A stretch of DNA of 57,797 nucleotides, from positions 1 to 57,797 of the forward strand of contig JACADZ010000040.1 in the NCBI GenBank assembly GCA_013389105.1. Reading direction: 5' to 3'. Position 1 is the stretch's first letter. Every line of letters starts with the position of its first letter. Shown one piece after another: positions 16,841 to 26,878 of the stretch. The notes beneath the pieces were generated by a model. It was not told the DNA's origin, made no database searches, and saw only the letters and a list, made by a program, of their open reading frames with translations. The translations under genes and the position numbers were made by a program. Origin of the DNA: Parvularculaceae bacterium. Lineage in GTDB: Bacteria > Pseudomonadota > Alphaproteobacteria > Caulobacterales > Parvularculaceae.

Positions 16841-18925
16841 TCACCAGATGCGGACGCGCTGTTCCGGCGGCAGGTAGAGATCGTCCTCCGCCGTCACGCC
16901 GAAGGCGTCGTACCAGGCGTCGACGTTCCGCACGACGCCGTTGATGCGGTAATAAGGCGGGCTGTGGGGATCGGTTTCGAGCCGCTGGCGCTGCTCGTCC
17001 TCGCGGTACTTGCCGCGCCACACCTGCGCCCAGGACAGGAAGAAACGCTGATCGCCGGTGAGGCCGTCGATGACGGGCGCCTCGCCGCCGCAGCACTCGT
17101 CGAGATAGCGGTGATAGGCGGCGTAGGCCATCTGGATGCCGCCAAGATCGCCGATGTTCTCGCCCATGGTGAGCTTGCCGCTGATCGAGGCGTCAGGGAG
17201 CGGCTTGTAGCCGTCATACTGCGCGCCGAGCGCGTCGGCCTTCTTCTGAAATGCGTCGTTGGAGGCCGGCGACCACCAGTCGCGGATGCGGCCCTTCTCG
17301 TCGAATCGGCGGCCCTGGTCGTCGAAGCCGTGTCCGATCTCGTGGCCGATCACCGCGCCGATCGCGCCGTAATTGACCGCCGGATCCGCCGCGAGATCGA
17401 AGAAGGGCGGCTGAAGTATGCCGGCCGGAAAGGTGATCTGGTTCATCAGCGGGTTGTAGGAGGCGTTCACCGTCTGCGGCGGGTAGTCCCAGCGCTCGCG
17501 GTCGACCGGCCCGCCGAGCCGCGAAACCTGATCGCGCCACAGGAAGTCGGCCAGATTGACGGAGTTCTGCAGCAGATCGTCGCCGATCTCGAGCGAGGAA
17601 TAATCCGTCCACTTCGTGGTGTAGCCGATACGCGGTTCGAAAGTCGCGAGCTTGGCGAGGGCCTGGGCGCGCGTCGCCTCGTCCATCCAGTCGTTCGCTT
17701 TCAGCCGCTCCTCGAAGGCGGCGACGAGATTTTTCACGAGCGCGTCCATCGCCGACTTGTTCTGCGGCGGGAAATGCCGGTCGACGTAAATCTTGCCGAC
17801 CGCCTCGCCGAGACTCGCGTCGATCTCATTGACGCCGCGCTTCCAGCGCTCGCGCTGCTCGGGAACGCCGCGCAGCGTCTTGCCGTAGAACTCGAAATTG
17901 GCCTTGTCGAAGCTGCTGGCGAGGTATTGGGCGTGCGTGCGGATGAAGTGGAAGGCGAGCCAGTCCTTGAGGAGGTTCATGTCGGCGGCCGCGAAGATTT
18001 CCGCCTCCTTGTCGATCGCGGTCGTCTGCGCGACGAGTATGGTCGGCGCGGCCGAAAGCTTCAGCTCGTCCATGATCAGCGCCCAGTTGAACTCAGGGGC
18101 CAGCGCCTGAAGCTGGTCGAGATTCATCGGATTGTAGATCTTCTGGATGTCGCGGCTGTCCTCCTGGCTCCAGTGGACCTCGGCGACTTTGGTTTCGAGC
18201 GCCAGGATGGCGTCGGCCTTGGCCGCGCCGTCGGCGATGCCGGCGAGCGTCAGCATCTTGGCGATGAAGTCCTTGTAAGCGGCGCGGTACTGAACGAATT
18301 TGTCTTCGCGCTTGAGGTAATAGTCCCGGTCCGGAAGGCCGAGGCCGCTCTGGCCCACGAAGGCGATGTAGCGCGTGGTGTCGGCCGGGTCGGGGAGGAT
18401 GCCGACGCCGACCGGCGCAACGCCATGGACGTTGTACTCTGCGTAGGCGCGCATCAGATCGTCCTTGGACTGAATGCCGTAGATGCGGTCGAGATGGGGC
18501 TTCAGCGGCGCAGCCCCGAGAGCGTCGAGCTTCTCGACGTCCATAAAGGTCTTGAAGAATCCGCCGACTTTCTGCTCAAGCGATCCGGGCGCCGATTTCT
18601 TGGCCGCGAGTTCCTCGATGATCGCCTTGACGTCGGCTTCGGCGTCGAGCCGCAGCTTGGTGAACGAGACGAAGCCGGGCAAGTCGGCCGGGATTTCGAA
18701 CGTGTCGAGCCACTTGCCGTTGGCGTAGCGCGCGAAGTCGTCGCCCGGCCGGGTCGCCGGGTCGCCCTGCGTGGTGTCGACCCCCCAGCTTCCGTACTCG
18801 GCTTTCGGCGCCTCGACTTTCGCCGGCGTCTCGTCCGCCGTGCCGGTCTTGCCGCATCCCGCGACCAGCGCGAGCGCCGATAGCGCCATAGGGCCGACGC
18901 CGAGCTTCAGTCCGTTCTTTCGCAT
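16841..18925 (-). CDS. M13-family zinc metallopeptidase, lipoprotein (PepO/neprilysin-like)
   Basis: A 694-residue exported peptidase. The signal is LGVGPMALSALALVAGC with a lipobox Cys near residue 24; the N-terminal M13 domain begins with PGDDFARYANGKW. The zinc motif is HEIGH (H528, E529, H532), the third ligand glutamate lies in MGENIGDLGG (about residue 588), and the C-terminus RVRIW is the standard M13 ending. It should degrade peptides in the periplasm or at the outer membrane. Start 18925 is preferred over the upstream ATG because only it gives a signal peptide. It appears monocistronic. Confidence 0.92.
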   Translation of the reverse strand: MRKNGLKLGVGPMALSALALVAGCGKTGTADETPAKVEAPKAEYGSWGVDTTQGDPATRPGDDFARYANGKWLDTFEIPADLPGFVSFTKLRLDAEADVKAIIEELAAKKSAPGSLEQKVGGFFKTFMDVEKLDALGAAPLKPHLDRIYGIQSKDDLMRAYAEYNVHGVAPVGVGILPDPADTTRYIAFVGQSGLGLPDRDYYLKREDKFVQYRAAYKDFIAKMLTLAGIADGAAKADAILALETKVAEVHWSQEDSRDIQKIYNPMNLDQLQALAPEFNWALIMDELKLSAAPTILVAQTTAIDKEAEIFAAADMNLLKDWLAFHFIRTHAQYLASSFDKANFEFYGKTLRGVPEQRERWKRGVNEIDASLGEAVGKIYVDRHFPPQNKSAMDALVKNLVAAFEERLKANDWMDEATRAQALAKLATFEPRIGYTTKWTDYSSLEIGDDLLQNSVNLADFLWRDQVSRLGGPVDRERWDYPPQTVNASYNPLMNQITFPAGILQPPFFDLAADPAVNYGAIGAVIGHEIGHGFDDQGRRFDEKGRIRDWWSPASNDAFQKKADALGAQYDGYKPLPDASISGKLTMGENIGDLGGIQMAYAAYHRYLDECCGGEAPVIDGLTGDQRFFLSWAQVWRGKYREDEQRQRLETDPHSPPYYRINGVVRNVDAWYDAFGVTAEDDLYLPPEQRVRIW

Positions 18926-19057
18926 GGACAAATTCCCTGAAATGACCCCTCGCGCGCCGCGCGCGCCGCAACCAGAATAGCGGCGGCGCCGGGGCGGCGC
19001 CAAACCGTTTGTCGCGAATTCGCGTCGATTGAACGCGGCGCGCGCGCCGCGCCCGGG

Positions 19058-20266
19058 TCAAATCACCTTCAGCGCCTTGCCGACGCTTGAAAAAGCCGCC
19101 ACCGCCCGGTCGACGTCGGCGTCCGAATGGCCGGCGCACATTTGCGTCCTGATGCGCGCCTGGCCCTTCGGCACCACCGGGAACGAGAAGCCGGTCACGT
19201 ACACGCCTTCGTCCATCAGCGCCGCCGCCATTTCTCCGGCAAGGCGCGCATCGCCAAGCATCACGGGGATGATCGGGTGCTCGCCGGGGAGCAGCCTGAA
19301 CCCCGCCGCCGCCATGCCGGCCCGGAAGCGCTGCGCGTTCCGGAACAGCTGCGCGCGCAACGCATCGCCGCCCTCGACGATCTCCAGGGTTTTGAGCGTC
19401 GCGCCGAGAAGAGCGGGGGTCAGCGCGTTCGAAAAGAGATAGGGCCGCGCGCGATTGCGCAGCAGCCGCACGACATCCTTCGACGCGCAAATATAGCCGC
19501 CCATCCCGCCGCCGAGCGCCTTGCCCAGCGTGCCGGTGAGGATGTCGATCCGGCCCGCGACGCCGCAATGGGCGGGCGTGCCGCGGCCTTTCGGCCCCAT
19601 GAACCCGGTCGCATGGCAATCATCGACCATCACGAGCGCGCCGTAGCGGTCGGCGAGCGCCGTGATCTCCTTCAGCCTGGCGATGTAGCCGTCCATCGAG
19701 AAGACGCCGTCGGTGACGATGAGCTTGGTTCGCGCGCCGTCGGCTTCGGCCTGCTTCAACTGCGTCTCGAGGTCGTCCATGTCGGAATTGGCGAAGCGGT
19801 AGCGCTTGGCCTTGGAAAGGCGCACGCCGTCGATGATCGAGGCGTGATTGAGGGAGTCCGAGATGATCGCGTCTTCCGCATCCAGCAGCGGCTCGAACAC
19901 CCCGCCATTGGCGTCGAAGCAGGCGGCGAACAGGATCGCGTCGTCATAGCCGAGATAGTTGGCGATCGCGCGCTCGACGCGGACATGCAGGTCGGTCGTG
20001 CCGCAGATGAAGCGCACCGACGCCATGCCGAAGCCGTAGGCGTCCATGGTCTCCTGGGCCGCGCGCACGATGTCAGGATGATCGGCAAGCCCCAGATAGT
20101 TGTTGGCGCAGAAATTGAGGACGCGCTTCTTGGCGCCCTTGTGCATGACGTCGATGACCGGGCCCTGTCGGCTGACGATCTGGCGCTCGACCTTTTCGAG
20201 ACCCTGCTCGCGGATGTCCGCGAGGGTCTTCTCAACACGGCTGTAGAAATCGGTGCGGGCGGTCAT
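19058..20266 (-). CDS. kbl: Glycine C-acetyltransferase (2-amino-3-ketobutyrate CoA ligase)
   Basis: A 402-residue PLP enzyme of the alpha-oxoamine synthase family, which cleaves 2-amino-3-ketobutyrate with CoA to glycine and acetyl-CoA in threonine catabolism. Family landmarks: [44 protein letters not shown], and Schiff-base lysine K249 in TLGKALGG. The typical partner tdh (threonine dehydrogenase) is not next to it. A GC-only 18-bp palindrome 7 bp past the stop (19034-19051) may help end transcription, but it lacks a T-tract. Confidence 0.95.
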   Translation of the reverse strand: MTARTDFYSRVEKTLADIREQGLEKVERQIVSRQGPVIDVMHKGAKKRVLNFCANNYLGLADHPDIVRAAQETMDAYGFGMASVRFICGTTDLHVRVERAIANYLGYDDAILFAACFDANGGVFEPLLDAEDAIISDSLNHASIIDGVRLSKAKRYRFANSDMDDLETQLKQAEADGARTKLIVTDGVFSMDGYIARLKEITALADRYGALVMVDDCHATGFMGPKGRGTPAHCGVAGRIDILTGTLGKALGGGMGGYICASKDVVRLLRNRARPYLFSNALTPALLGATLKTLEIVEGGDALRAQLFRNAQRFRAGMAAAGFRLLPGEHPIIPVMLGDARLAGEMAAALMDEGVYVTGFSFPVVPKGQARIRTQMCAGHSDADVDRAVAAFSSVGKALKVI

Positions 20267-20514
20267 GGCGGGCGTCTCCGGTTCAGGATTGCGAAGGGGC
20301 GCTCGCAGCCTAGCATTTTCCGCTCACAAATTAACCATGGGAGCGCAATAACCCGGCAACCTGCAGGGGAAAGAGGTCGAAGTTATCCCACACCTCCGCG
20401 CCGCCCTTATGATCCTCGCCCGGTCGTGGATCGAAAGGAGGTGATGAGATGGCGCCTTCAGCATCGGCGCTCGAAATCCGCCCTGAGTTGCGACGTGGGC
20501 CGCGCCGATCGGCG
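20267..20514. other. Intergenic region with a perfect Shine-Dalgarno on the plus strand
   Basis: This 248-bp gap between kbl and the LytTR regulator should hold the minus-strand promoter of kbl. On the plus strand it holds AAAGGAGGTGAT (20434-20445), a full complement to the 16S rRNA tail, 3 bp before an ATG at 20449; a second ATG at 20444 overlaps the Shine-Dalgarno itself. A possible -10, TATGAT, lies at 20408-20413. No recognisable protein follows: the 20449 frame runs far into antisense of real genes, and the 20444 frame gives a 56-codon Arg/Ser-rich peptide. Confidence 0.35.
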
Positions 20515-21333
20515 TTACAGGAACCGAGCGACGACGTCCTTGTACGAGCGCGAGAGCTTGAGCTCGGCTCCGCCCTCGAGAACGAGGAAGTACTCCCCGT
20601 TCGAGTGCGGGTGAAGCTCCTTCACCTTGCGGACGTTCACGATGGCCGAGCGGTGGACGCGCTGGAAACGCGTCGGGTCGAGGCGCTGCTCCAGCGTCTT
20701 CATGGTCTCGCGGATGATGTGGGTCTTGCCGGCGGCGTGAATGCACATGTAGTCCCCGGCCGCGTCGATCCAGTCGATCTCGTCGGCGCCGAGGACGACA
20801 ACCTTGGATCCGTCCTTGAAGGACAGCCGCTCCGGATATCGTTCCTTATCGGTCCAGATCGGCTCGGCGAGAAGCTCCTTGATGCGGTCGCGGTCGTCGC
20901 TCGACATGGAGGCGAGCAGCTCGACGAGCCGGGATTCGCGATGGGCGGCCGTGCGCGACTTCAGCGCCTCGCGGGCGCGGTGGACGGCGTCCTTGAGGCG
21001 CTCCTCCTCGACGGGTTTGACGAGGTAGTCGAGCGCGTTCGCCTCGAAGGCGTCGATGGCGTATTTATCGTAGGCCGTCACGAAGACGATCAGCGGGGCG
21101 GGGGCGCCGATCAGCGCGCGGACGACGCCGAAGCCGTCGAGTCCCGGCATCTGGATGTCGAGGAAGACGAGATCGGGGGAGAGCGTCTTGATCTGCTTTA
21201 CGGCCTCGCGGCCGTTGCCGGCCTCGCCGACGATGTCGATCTCGGCAAAATCGGCGAGGCGGAGCTTGAGGCCCCGGAGCGCCAAGGGCTCGTCGTCGAC
21301 AAGCATTACCTTTATTTTCTCGGTTCCCGACAT
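20515..21333 (-). CDS. LytTR-type response regulator
   Basis: A 272-residue two-domain regulator. The receiver spans residues 7-125 (acidic pair DDEP at 13-16, phosphoacceptor D59 in FLDIQMPG, and K in YLVKPVEEE near 109). The LytTR DNA-binding domain spans about 165-270 (VLGADEIDWIDAAGDYMCIH, FQRVHRSAIVNVRKV, LKLSRSYKDVVARF). It lies 12 bp downstream of the membrane histidine kinase gene on the same strand, so they form a LytS/LytR-like two-component pair. Targets are unknown. LytTR proteins bind paired direct repeats about two helical turns apart, which could be searched for genome-wide. Confidence 0.93.
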   Translation of the reverse strand: MSGTEKIKVMLVDDEPLALRGLKLRLADFAEIDIVGEAGNGREAVKQIKTLSPDLVFLDIQMPGLDGFGVVRALIGAPAPLIVFVTAYDKYAIDAFEANALDYLVKPVEEERLKDAVHRAREALKSRTAAHRESRLVELLASMSSDDRDRIKELLAEPIWTDKERYPERLSFKDGSKVVVLGADEIDWIDAAGDYMCIHAAGKTHIIRETMKTLEQRLDPTRFQRVHRSAIVNVRKVKELHPHSNGEYFLVLEGGAELKLSRSYKDVVARFL

Positions 21334-21345
21334 AAATCGCCCCGG

Positions 21346-22617
21346 TCAGCGTGTTTCGTACGGCAGGGTGAAGCCGACGGCGAGTCCCGCCGGCTCGAGG
21401 CGCGTCAGCTTGAACGACTGACGTCCGCCATAGAGATGCGCGAGGCGGTCGCGCATGTTGAGGAGCCCGACGCCGGAGCGTCCGTCGTCGAGAATGGCGC
21501 TCGGATCCTTCGGCGCGTTGGGGCCGTTGTCCTCGACCGCGAGTTTGAGGAGGTCGCCCTCCCGCTTGGCGGAGATCGAAATCCGGCCGCCGCTCTCCAT
21601 CTGGGCGATCGCGTACTTGATCGCGTTCTCGATTGCAGGCTGGAGGATGAGCGAGGGGACGAGCGCGTCTGTGGCGCCGGGGTCGATGTCATAGACGATC
21701 TCGAGCCGGTCGCCGAAGCGGGTTTTCTCGATGTCGAGATAGAGCTGGATGGCGCGGATCTCCTCGGCGAGCGAGGTCTTCTGCAAGGGATCGCTGTCGA
21801 GCGAATAGCGCAGGAACGCCGACAGCCGCGTCAGCATGTCGTTGGCCGGTTTGGTGTCCTTCTCAAGCACCAGGGTCGAAATGGCGTTCAGCGTGTTGAA
21901 GAGGAAGTGCGGGTTCAGCTGGTAGCGCAGCATCTTGAGCTGGGCCTGATCGGCGAGGCGGGCGGCGTTGAGGCGGCGCTCGGTCTCGTTGCGCAGGGTG
22001 AGGTAATAATTGATGCCGAAATAGAAACCCGCCCACGACATCAGCAGGAAAAGATTGGCCGGAAGGTCCGGGAGGATGTGGAACAGCGGATTGTCGGCCC
22101 CGAAGATCTGCACGGCGCGCGAGCGCACCATCTCCTCGCCGAAAAATATGGAGAAGGCGCGGCTCTTTATCAGCGACATGCCGAGCGCCATGACGAGGGT
22201 GGAGGACAGCGCAATCGAAAGCAGCCAGGCCGGCTCCTGCCGCCGCGCGAAGCGGAACATCGGCCGCATCAGGATCGTCGTCGTCAGGAAACCGACCAGC
22301 GACTGCACGATGGAGTAAAGGAGAACGACGGTCGTGGACGTGTCCCGGACCTGCGCCGCGATCACCGGCGCGACGGTCAGCAGATGGAGCAGCAGGAAGC
22401 CGAACCAGCCGGCGATCTGGAGGGCCCAGAAGATCCGGCCCTTGTCCGCGAAAAACCAGTTGAGCGTCCGGCCCGACTTGCCTTCGGCGGCGATGAAAGG
22501 CCCGCGCGTCGGCGCAATGCGGGGGACAGGGGCGGGCTCGGCGATCGTCATGGCGCTCCTGGTTGGCGGGGACGCCAGCGTCTTGGCGCGGGTGCCGGCT
22601 TCAGACATGGACCTCAA
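21346..22617 (-). CDS. LytS/YehU-like sensor histidine kinase
   Basis: A 423-residue kinase with four membrane helices (about 65-85, 95-120, 133-155 and 185-205) and no extracytoplasmic sensor domain. The His_kinase block has phospho-acceptor H237 in QLNPHFLFNTLNAIS, followed by an HATPase_c domain (LQPAIENAIKYAI, VEDNGP, GVGLLNMRDRL). Partner of the LytTR regulator 12 bp downstream. The start is uncertain: ATGs at 22617, 22608 and 22551 are all possible; the last one removes a low-complexity leader. The lack of a sensory loop suggests it senses a membrane-borne cue. Confidence 0.9.
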   Translation of the reverse strand: MRSMSEAGTRAKTLASPPTRSAMTIAEPAPVPRIAPTRGPFIAAEGKSGRTLNWFFADKGRIFWALQIAGWFGFLLLHLLTVAPVIAAQVRDTSTTVVLLYSIVQSLVGFLTTTILMRPMFRFARRQEPAWLLSIALSSTLVMALGMSLIKSRAFSIFFGEEMVRSRAVQIFGADNPLFHILPDLPANLFLLMSWAGFYFGINYYLTLRNETERRLNAARLADQAQLKMLRYQLNPHFLFNTLNAISTLVLEKDTKPANDMLTRLSAFLRYSLDSDPLQKTSLAEEIRAIQLYLDIEKTRFGDRLEIVYDIDPGATDALVPSLILQPAIENAIKYAIAQMESGGRISISAKREGDLLKLAVEDNGPNAPKDPSAILDDGRSGVGLLNMRDRLAHLYGGRQSFKLTRLEPAGLAVGFTLPYETR

Positions 22618-22749
22618 TACCGCTTCCGGCGCCGCCTTCGCAATCGCAACCCGTATGCGGCGAACGGACTTCGGCCTGCGACCAAAACCGGCGCCGGCGC
22701 GGCGCCGAGCCCTGCCCGTCTCCTGATCCCGGCGCGGGACAGGGCCTCA

Positions 22750-25700
22750 TCACTCTGTCAGCGACAGCAACCGCACGTCGCCGCCCGCGGCGGTCGTATT
22801 GATCGTCAGCGTGCGTTCGACCGCGTAGCGCGCGAGATCGTCGGCCGCCGAGAGGAGCGGAACGATGGGACCCGGTCGCGCGGCAAGGGCATTCTGCATC
22901 TCGCCCCGAGCGCCGTCGAACGCGACCGCCCGAACCAGCGGGTGAGCCAGAAGGTCGCGGGGAATCGCCCCGCCCGGCAGGTCGATCTTCCGCACGGCTC
23001 CGGCGGCGCCGGTCTGTTCAAGCGCGGCCCCGATCTCCGCCGCCAGCACGACGGGAGAAAGGACGACATTGCCGACGCTGAGCGCGCGCGCGATCTGGGC
23101 GGGCGCGTGCGGCGCCGGCCCGAGGCAAAGCACGACGCCGCGCGGCCTGAGCCGCAGCGTGTTCGACTCGCCGGTCGGCCCGGGGAGCGTCTGCGCATCG
23201 GCGGCGCCGGAGGCGATCCTCGCCGCTTCTTCGAGCGTCGACCGGGCGTCGCCCGAAACGACGTTCGCGCCGCGGGCGAGCGCGGCCGCCCTGTCGGAGA
23301 CAGCGCCCCAGGCTGCGTGCGCGGCGTCGGCGCGCGCGAGCGCTGCGGCGATCGCAGGATCGAGCGGCGCATCGACGATGTCGGGCCTCTCGCGCCCGGC
23401 GGCAGGCCCTCGCGTCAGAGCGTCAAGGTAATGCGGGCCGCCGGCCTTGGGGCCGGTGCCCGAGAGCTGCTCGCCGCCGAAGGGCTGCACGCCGACAACC
23501 GCGCCGATCTGGTTGCGGTTGATGTAGAGATTGCCGACCCGGGCCCGGCGCGCGACCTCGTGCATGGTTTCGTCGATCCGGGTGTGCAGGCCGAGCGTCA
23601 GTCCGTAGCCGAGCAGATTGATGTCGTCGACGACATTGAAGATCTCATCCGCGTCGAACCGGACGACGTGCAGCACGGGCCCGAACACTTCACGCTTCAC
23701 GTCGAATATTTCGGAGACTTCGAACGCGACGGGCGCGGCGAAGGTTCCGCGGCCGGAGGACGGCGGGGTCGCGCGCGCGATCAGGCGGGCGCTCTTTTCC
23801 ATCTCGGCGACATGCGCCTCGATCGCAAGGCGCGCCTCCTCGTCGATGACCGGGCCGACATCGGTCTCGAGGAGGGAGGGGTCGCCGACCGACAGTTCGG
23901 CCATCGCGCCGGCGAGCATGTCGCAGAAGCGGTCGGCCACGTCGTTCTGTACGGCGACGATCCGGCAGGCGGAACAACGCTGACCGGCGCTCTGAAAGGC
24001 GCCGGCGACCGCGTCAGTCACCGCCTGTTCAAGCAGCGCCGTCGAATCGACGATCATGGCGTTGACGCCCCCGGTTTCGGCGATGAGGCGCGCGTCCGTC
24101 TTGCCTGCGCCCGCAAGAGCGCGGTTGATCGAGAGCGCGACCTCGGTCGAGCCGGTGAAGACGACCCCGGTCACGGCCTTGTGCTTCACCAGCGGCGCGC
24201 CGACCGAGGGGCCGTCCCCGGGAAGCAGGATGACCACATCCTTCGGCACGCCCGCCTCATGCAGGAGTTCGACCGCCTCGGCGGCGATCAGCGGCGTCTG
24301 TTCGGCGGGCTTCGCGATGACGGCGTTGCCGGCCGCGAGCGCCGCGCTCGTCTGGCCGAGAAAAATGGCGAGGGGGAAATTCCACGGAGAAATGCAGGCG
24401 ACGACGCCGAGCGGGGCGCGCGCCTTGCCGGAGAGCTCGCGGCGTTCCGCCTCGCGCGCATAGTAGCGCAGGAAATCGACCGCCTCACGCACCTCGGCGA
24501 CGGCGTCGGGCAAGGTTTTCCCAGCCTCGCGCACGGCAAGGTGAAGGAATTCAGCCGTCTGCGCTTCAAGGGCCTGGGCGGCGCGGCGCAGGATCTCGCT
24601 GCGTTCGGCGGCGGAACGGCGCGCCCAGGCCGGCTGTGCGGCGGCCGCCGCGGCGCACGCCGCTTCGAGGTCGTCGGGGTCCGCCAAGCGCACCCGGCCG
24701 ACGATTTCGCTCCGGTCGGCGGGATTGCAGATTTCAACCCATGGCCCCTTCGCCGGACCGCAGGTCGGTCCTGCCGACAGCGGCTCGCCGGCGAGCGGCG
24801 CCGCGGCCTTGACGAACCGCGCCGCAACTTCAGGCTCGCTGAGGTCGTAGCCCTTGGCCGCAAGGCGCTCGCCTCCGAACAGGTCGCGCGGGTCGGGGAT
24901 CGCCGGGTTGACGAGCGGCGCAAGCGCCTGCGCTTCCGCCACCGGATCGGAGACGACATCGTCGACCGCGCGATCAGGGTCGAAAAGCTGGTTTACGAAG
25001 GAGGAATTTGCGCCGTTTTCGAGAAGGCGCCGCACGAGATAGGGCAGGAGTTCGCGGTGTCCGCCGACCGGCGCATAGATCCGCGAGCGCACGCCTTCCG
25101 CGAGGAGGCTGTCATGCAGCGCCTCGCCCATGCCGTGGAGGCGCTGGAGCTCATAGGTTTTGTGGTCGCCCGCCATTTCCCGGACGAGCGAGGCGGTCAG
25201 CGCGTTGTGGGTGGCGAACTGGGGGTAGAACACGTCGATATTGGCGAAAAGCCGCCGCGCGCAGGCCTGATAGGAAACGTCGGTCAGGACCTTCCGCGTG
25301 AAGACAGGGTAGGAGGAGAGTCCCATCACTTGCGCGCGCTTGATCTCGCCGTCCCAGTAGGCGCCCTTGACGAGGCGGACCATGAGGCGTCGGCCGGCGT
25401 CGCGCGCCAGCGCCGCGAGCCAGTCGATGACGTACGAGGCGCGGCGCTGATAGGCCTGCACCACGACGCCCAAGCCGTCCCAGCCGGAAAGGTTCCGATC
25501 GCGCATCAGCGTCTCGATGAGGTCGAGCGACAGATCGAGCCGGAACGACTCCTCGGCGTCGATGTTGAAGCCGATATTGGCCTGTTTCGCAGCGAGTGCG
25601 AGGTCGCGGACCCTTCCCCCGAGTTCGTCGAGTACGCGCGCGCGCTTGGCGTATTCGTAACGCGGATGGAGCGCCGAGAGCTTCACCGAGATTCCGGGAT

Positions 25701-26424
25701 TTTCCTCGGGCCGCTCCCGGTCCGCGCCGCCGGCGATGGCGTCGATGGCGCGGGCGTAATCGGCGAAATACTTTTCGGCGTCGGCGGCGGTGTGCGCCGC
25801 TTCGCCCAGCATGTCGAACGAGAAGCCGTATCCCCTGCCGGCGTAGGCGCGGCCGCGCTGAAGCGCCTCGCCGATGGTCTGCCCAAGGACGAAATGCTCG
25901 CCCATGATGCGCATGGCCTGCGCCACGGCGGCGCGGATAACCGGCTCGCCGACCCGGTCGAGGAGGCCCTTGGTCGCCTTGAGGATCCTGCCGGTCGGGT
26001 CCTTCGCCTCGATCTCGTCGAGCCAGGCGGCGGCGAGCATCAGCGCCCGGGTCGAGAAATTGACCAGCGGAAAGGGACTCTTGCCCTTGTGCGCCGCCCA
26101 GTCGCCCGCCTCGACCTTGTCCTTGATGAGCGCGTCGGCAGTCGCCGCGTCGGGGGTCCGCAAGAGCGCTTCGGCGAGGCGCATCAGCGTGACCCCTTCG
26201 GCGGTCGACAGCCCGTATTCCTGCAGGAACTTGTCGATGAGCCCGGAGCGCTCCGCCTGCCCGCGCGCGGCGACCACGAATGCGGCCGCCTTCGCCTGGG
26301 CCCGGGCCCGTTTTTCAGGCCCGATATCGGCCTCGGCGATGAGGCGCCGCGCGAGCGCGTCTTCGTCGGCGAGAACCTGTTGGCGGATTTCGGCGCGAAG
26401 GGCGGCGAGGACGGCGTTGGGCAT
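22750..26424 (-). CDS. putA: Bifunctional proline dehydrogenase / L-glutamate-gamma-semialdehyde dehydrogenase (type B PutA)
   Basis: A 1224-residue enzyme that oxidises proline to glutamate. The proline dehydrogenase barrel spans about 170-480 (NIDAEESFRLDLSLD, KGAYWDGEIKRAQ near 358, RIYAPVGGHRELLPY). The aldehyde dehydrogenase spans about 540-1000 (SPWNFPLAIFLGQ, catalytic Cys in QRCSACR near 818, FGGEQLSGTGPKAGGP). A further 200-residue C-terminal ALDH-superfamily-like domain makes it type B. It begins directly with helical residues and has no N-terminal ribbon-helix-helix, so unlike enteric PutA it should not repress its own gene. It is upstream of the LytS/LytR pair on the same strand, but the 132-bp gap makes co-transcription uncertain. 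Confidence 0.95.
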   Translation of the reverse strand: MPNAVLAALRAEIRQQVLADEDALARRLIAEADIGPEKRARAQAKAAAFVVAARGQAERSGLIDKFLQEYGLSTAEGVTLMRLAEALLRTPDAATADALIKDKVEAGDWAAHKGKSPFPLVNFSTRALMLAAAWLDEIEAKDPTGRILKATKGLLDRVGEPVIRAAVAQAMRIMGEHFVLGQTIGEALQRGRAYAGRGYGFSFDMLGEAAHTAADAEKYFADYARAIDAIAGGADRERPEENPGISVKLSALHPRYEYAKRARVLDELGGRVRDLALAAKQANIGFNIDAEESFRLDLSLDLIETLMRDRNLSGWDGLGVVVQAYQRRASYVIDWLAALARDAGRRLMVRLVKGAYWDGEIKRAQVMGLSSYPVFTRKVLTDVSYQACARRLFANIDVFYPQFATHNALTASLVREMAGDHKTYELQRLHGMGEALHDSLLAEGVRSRIYAPVGGHRELLPYLVRRLLENGANSSFVNQLFDPDRAVDDVVSDPVAEAQALAPLVNPAIPDPRDLFGGERLAAKGYDLSEPEVAARFVKAAAPLAGEPLSAGPTCGPAKGPWVEICNPADRSEIVGRVRLADPDDLEAACAAAAAAQPAWARRSAAERSEILRRAAQALEAQTAEFLHLAVREAGKTLPDAVAEVREAVDFLRYYAREAERRELSGKARAPLGVVACISPWNFPLAIFLGQTSAALAAGNAVIAKPAEQTPLIAAEAVELLHEAGVPKDVVILLPGDGPSVGAPLVKHKAVTGVVFTGSTEVALSINRALAGAGKTDARLIAETGGVNAMIVDSTALLEQAVTDAVAGAFQSAGQRCSACRIVAVQNDVADRFCDMLAGAMAELSVGDPSLLETDVGPVIDEEARLAIEAHVAEMEKSARLIARATPPSSGRGTFAAPVAFEVSEIFDVKREVFGPVLHVVRFDADEIFNVVDDINLLGYGLTLGLHTRIDETMHEVARRARVGNLYINRNQIGAVVGVQPFGGEQLSGTGPKAGGPHYLDALTRGPAAGRERPDIVDAPLDPAIAAALARADAAHAAWGAVSDRAAALARGANVVSGDARSTLEEAARIASGAADAQTLPGPTGESNTLRLRPRGVVLCLGPAPHAPAQIARALSVGNVVLSPVVLAAEIGAALEQTGAAGAVRKIDLPGGAIPRDLLAHPLVRAVAFDGARGEMQNALAARPGPIVPLLSAADDLARYAVERTLTINTTAAGGDVRLLSLTE

Positions 26425-26545
26425 CGGCGCGGTTTAGCGAACCTGACGCGTCGAACGCAATGTCGCCGGGCCGCTGTCGCCCTTCGCTCGCGATCACCTC
26501 GCCCGCGAGCTATGGTCGGCAGGTCAGTCTTTGAAGGAGCCGCCC

Positions 26546-26878
26546 GTGACTCCAGCCAACGCGGCCTGGGGCCTGCTGATCCTCGCCGGGCTCTTCGAGG
26601 TCGGCTTCACCACCGCGATGGCGCTCGAAGCCCAGGGCAAGAAATGGGCGACCGCCATGTTTTTCGTCTGCATCATCGCGAGTTTCATGCTGCTGCAGGA
26701 GGCGGCCAAGACCATTCCCCTCGGGATCGCCTATGCGGTCTGGACCGGCATCGGCGCGGCGGGAACGCTGGCGGTCGCGACGCTCGTCTTCCGGCAGCCG
26801 ATGACCGGGATGCAAATCGGCCTTGTCATCGTGCTGATCGGCGTCGTCGCCGCGCTAAAGCTTACAAGTTCGCATTAG
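26546..26878 (+). CDS. Small multidrug resistance (SMR) family transporter, SugE/Gdx-like
   Basis: A 110-residue four-helix DMT exporter. The GTG at 26546 is chosen: AAGGAG (26534-26539) is correctly spaced from it, and it gives the standard SMR N-terminus ending in LAGLFEVGF, with the essential membrane glutamate E17. The TTG at 26531 would overlap the ribosome binding site. The motif IPLGIAYAVWTGIGAAGT (helices 2-3) is closer to the SugE/Gdx (guanidinium) subgroup than to EmrE, but I see no guanidine riboswitch upstream. Divergent from putA. Confidence 0.85.
   Translation: MTPANAAWGLLILAGLFEVGFTTAMALEAQGKKWATAMFFVCIIASFMLLQEAAKTIPLGIAYAVWTGIGAAGTLAVATLVFRQPMTGMQIGLVIVLIGVVAALKLTSSH

Noticed and set aside
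19034-19051. 18-bp GC palindrome CGCGGCGCGCGCGCCGCG after kbl
   Set aside because: It could end transcription, but without a T-tract and in a run of CG dinucleotides a chance palindrome is just as likely.
20383-20392. DnaA-box-like TTATCCCACA
   Set aside because: It has one extra C compared with TTATCCACA, is single, and no origin-type repeats lie nearby.
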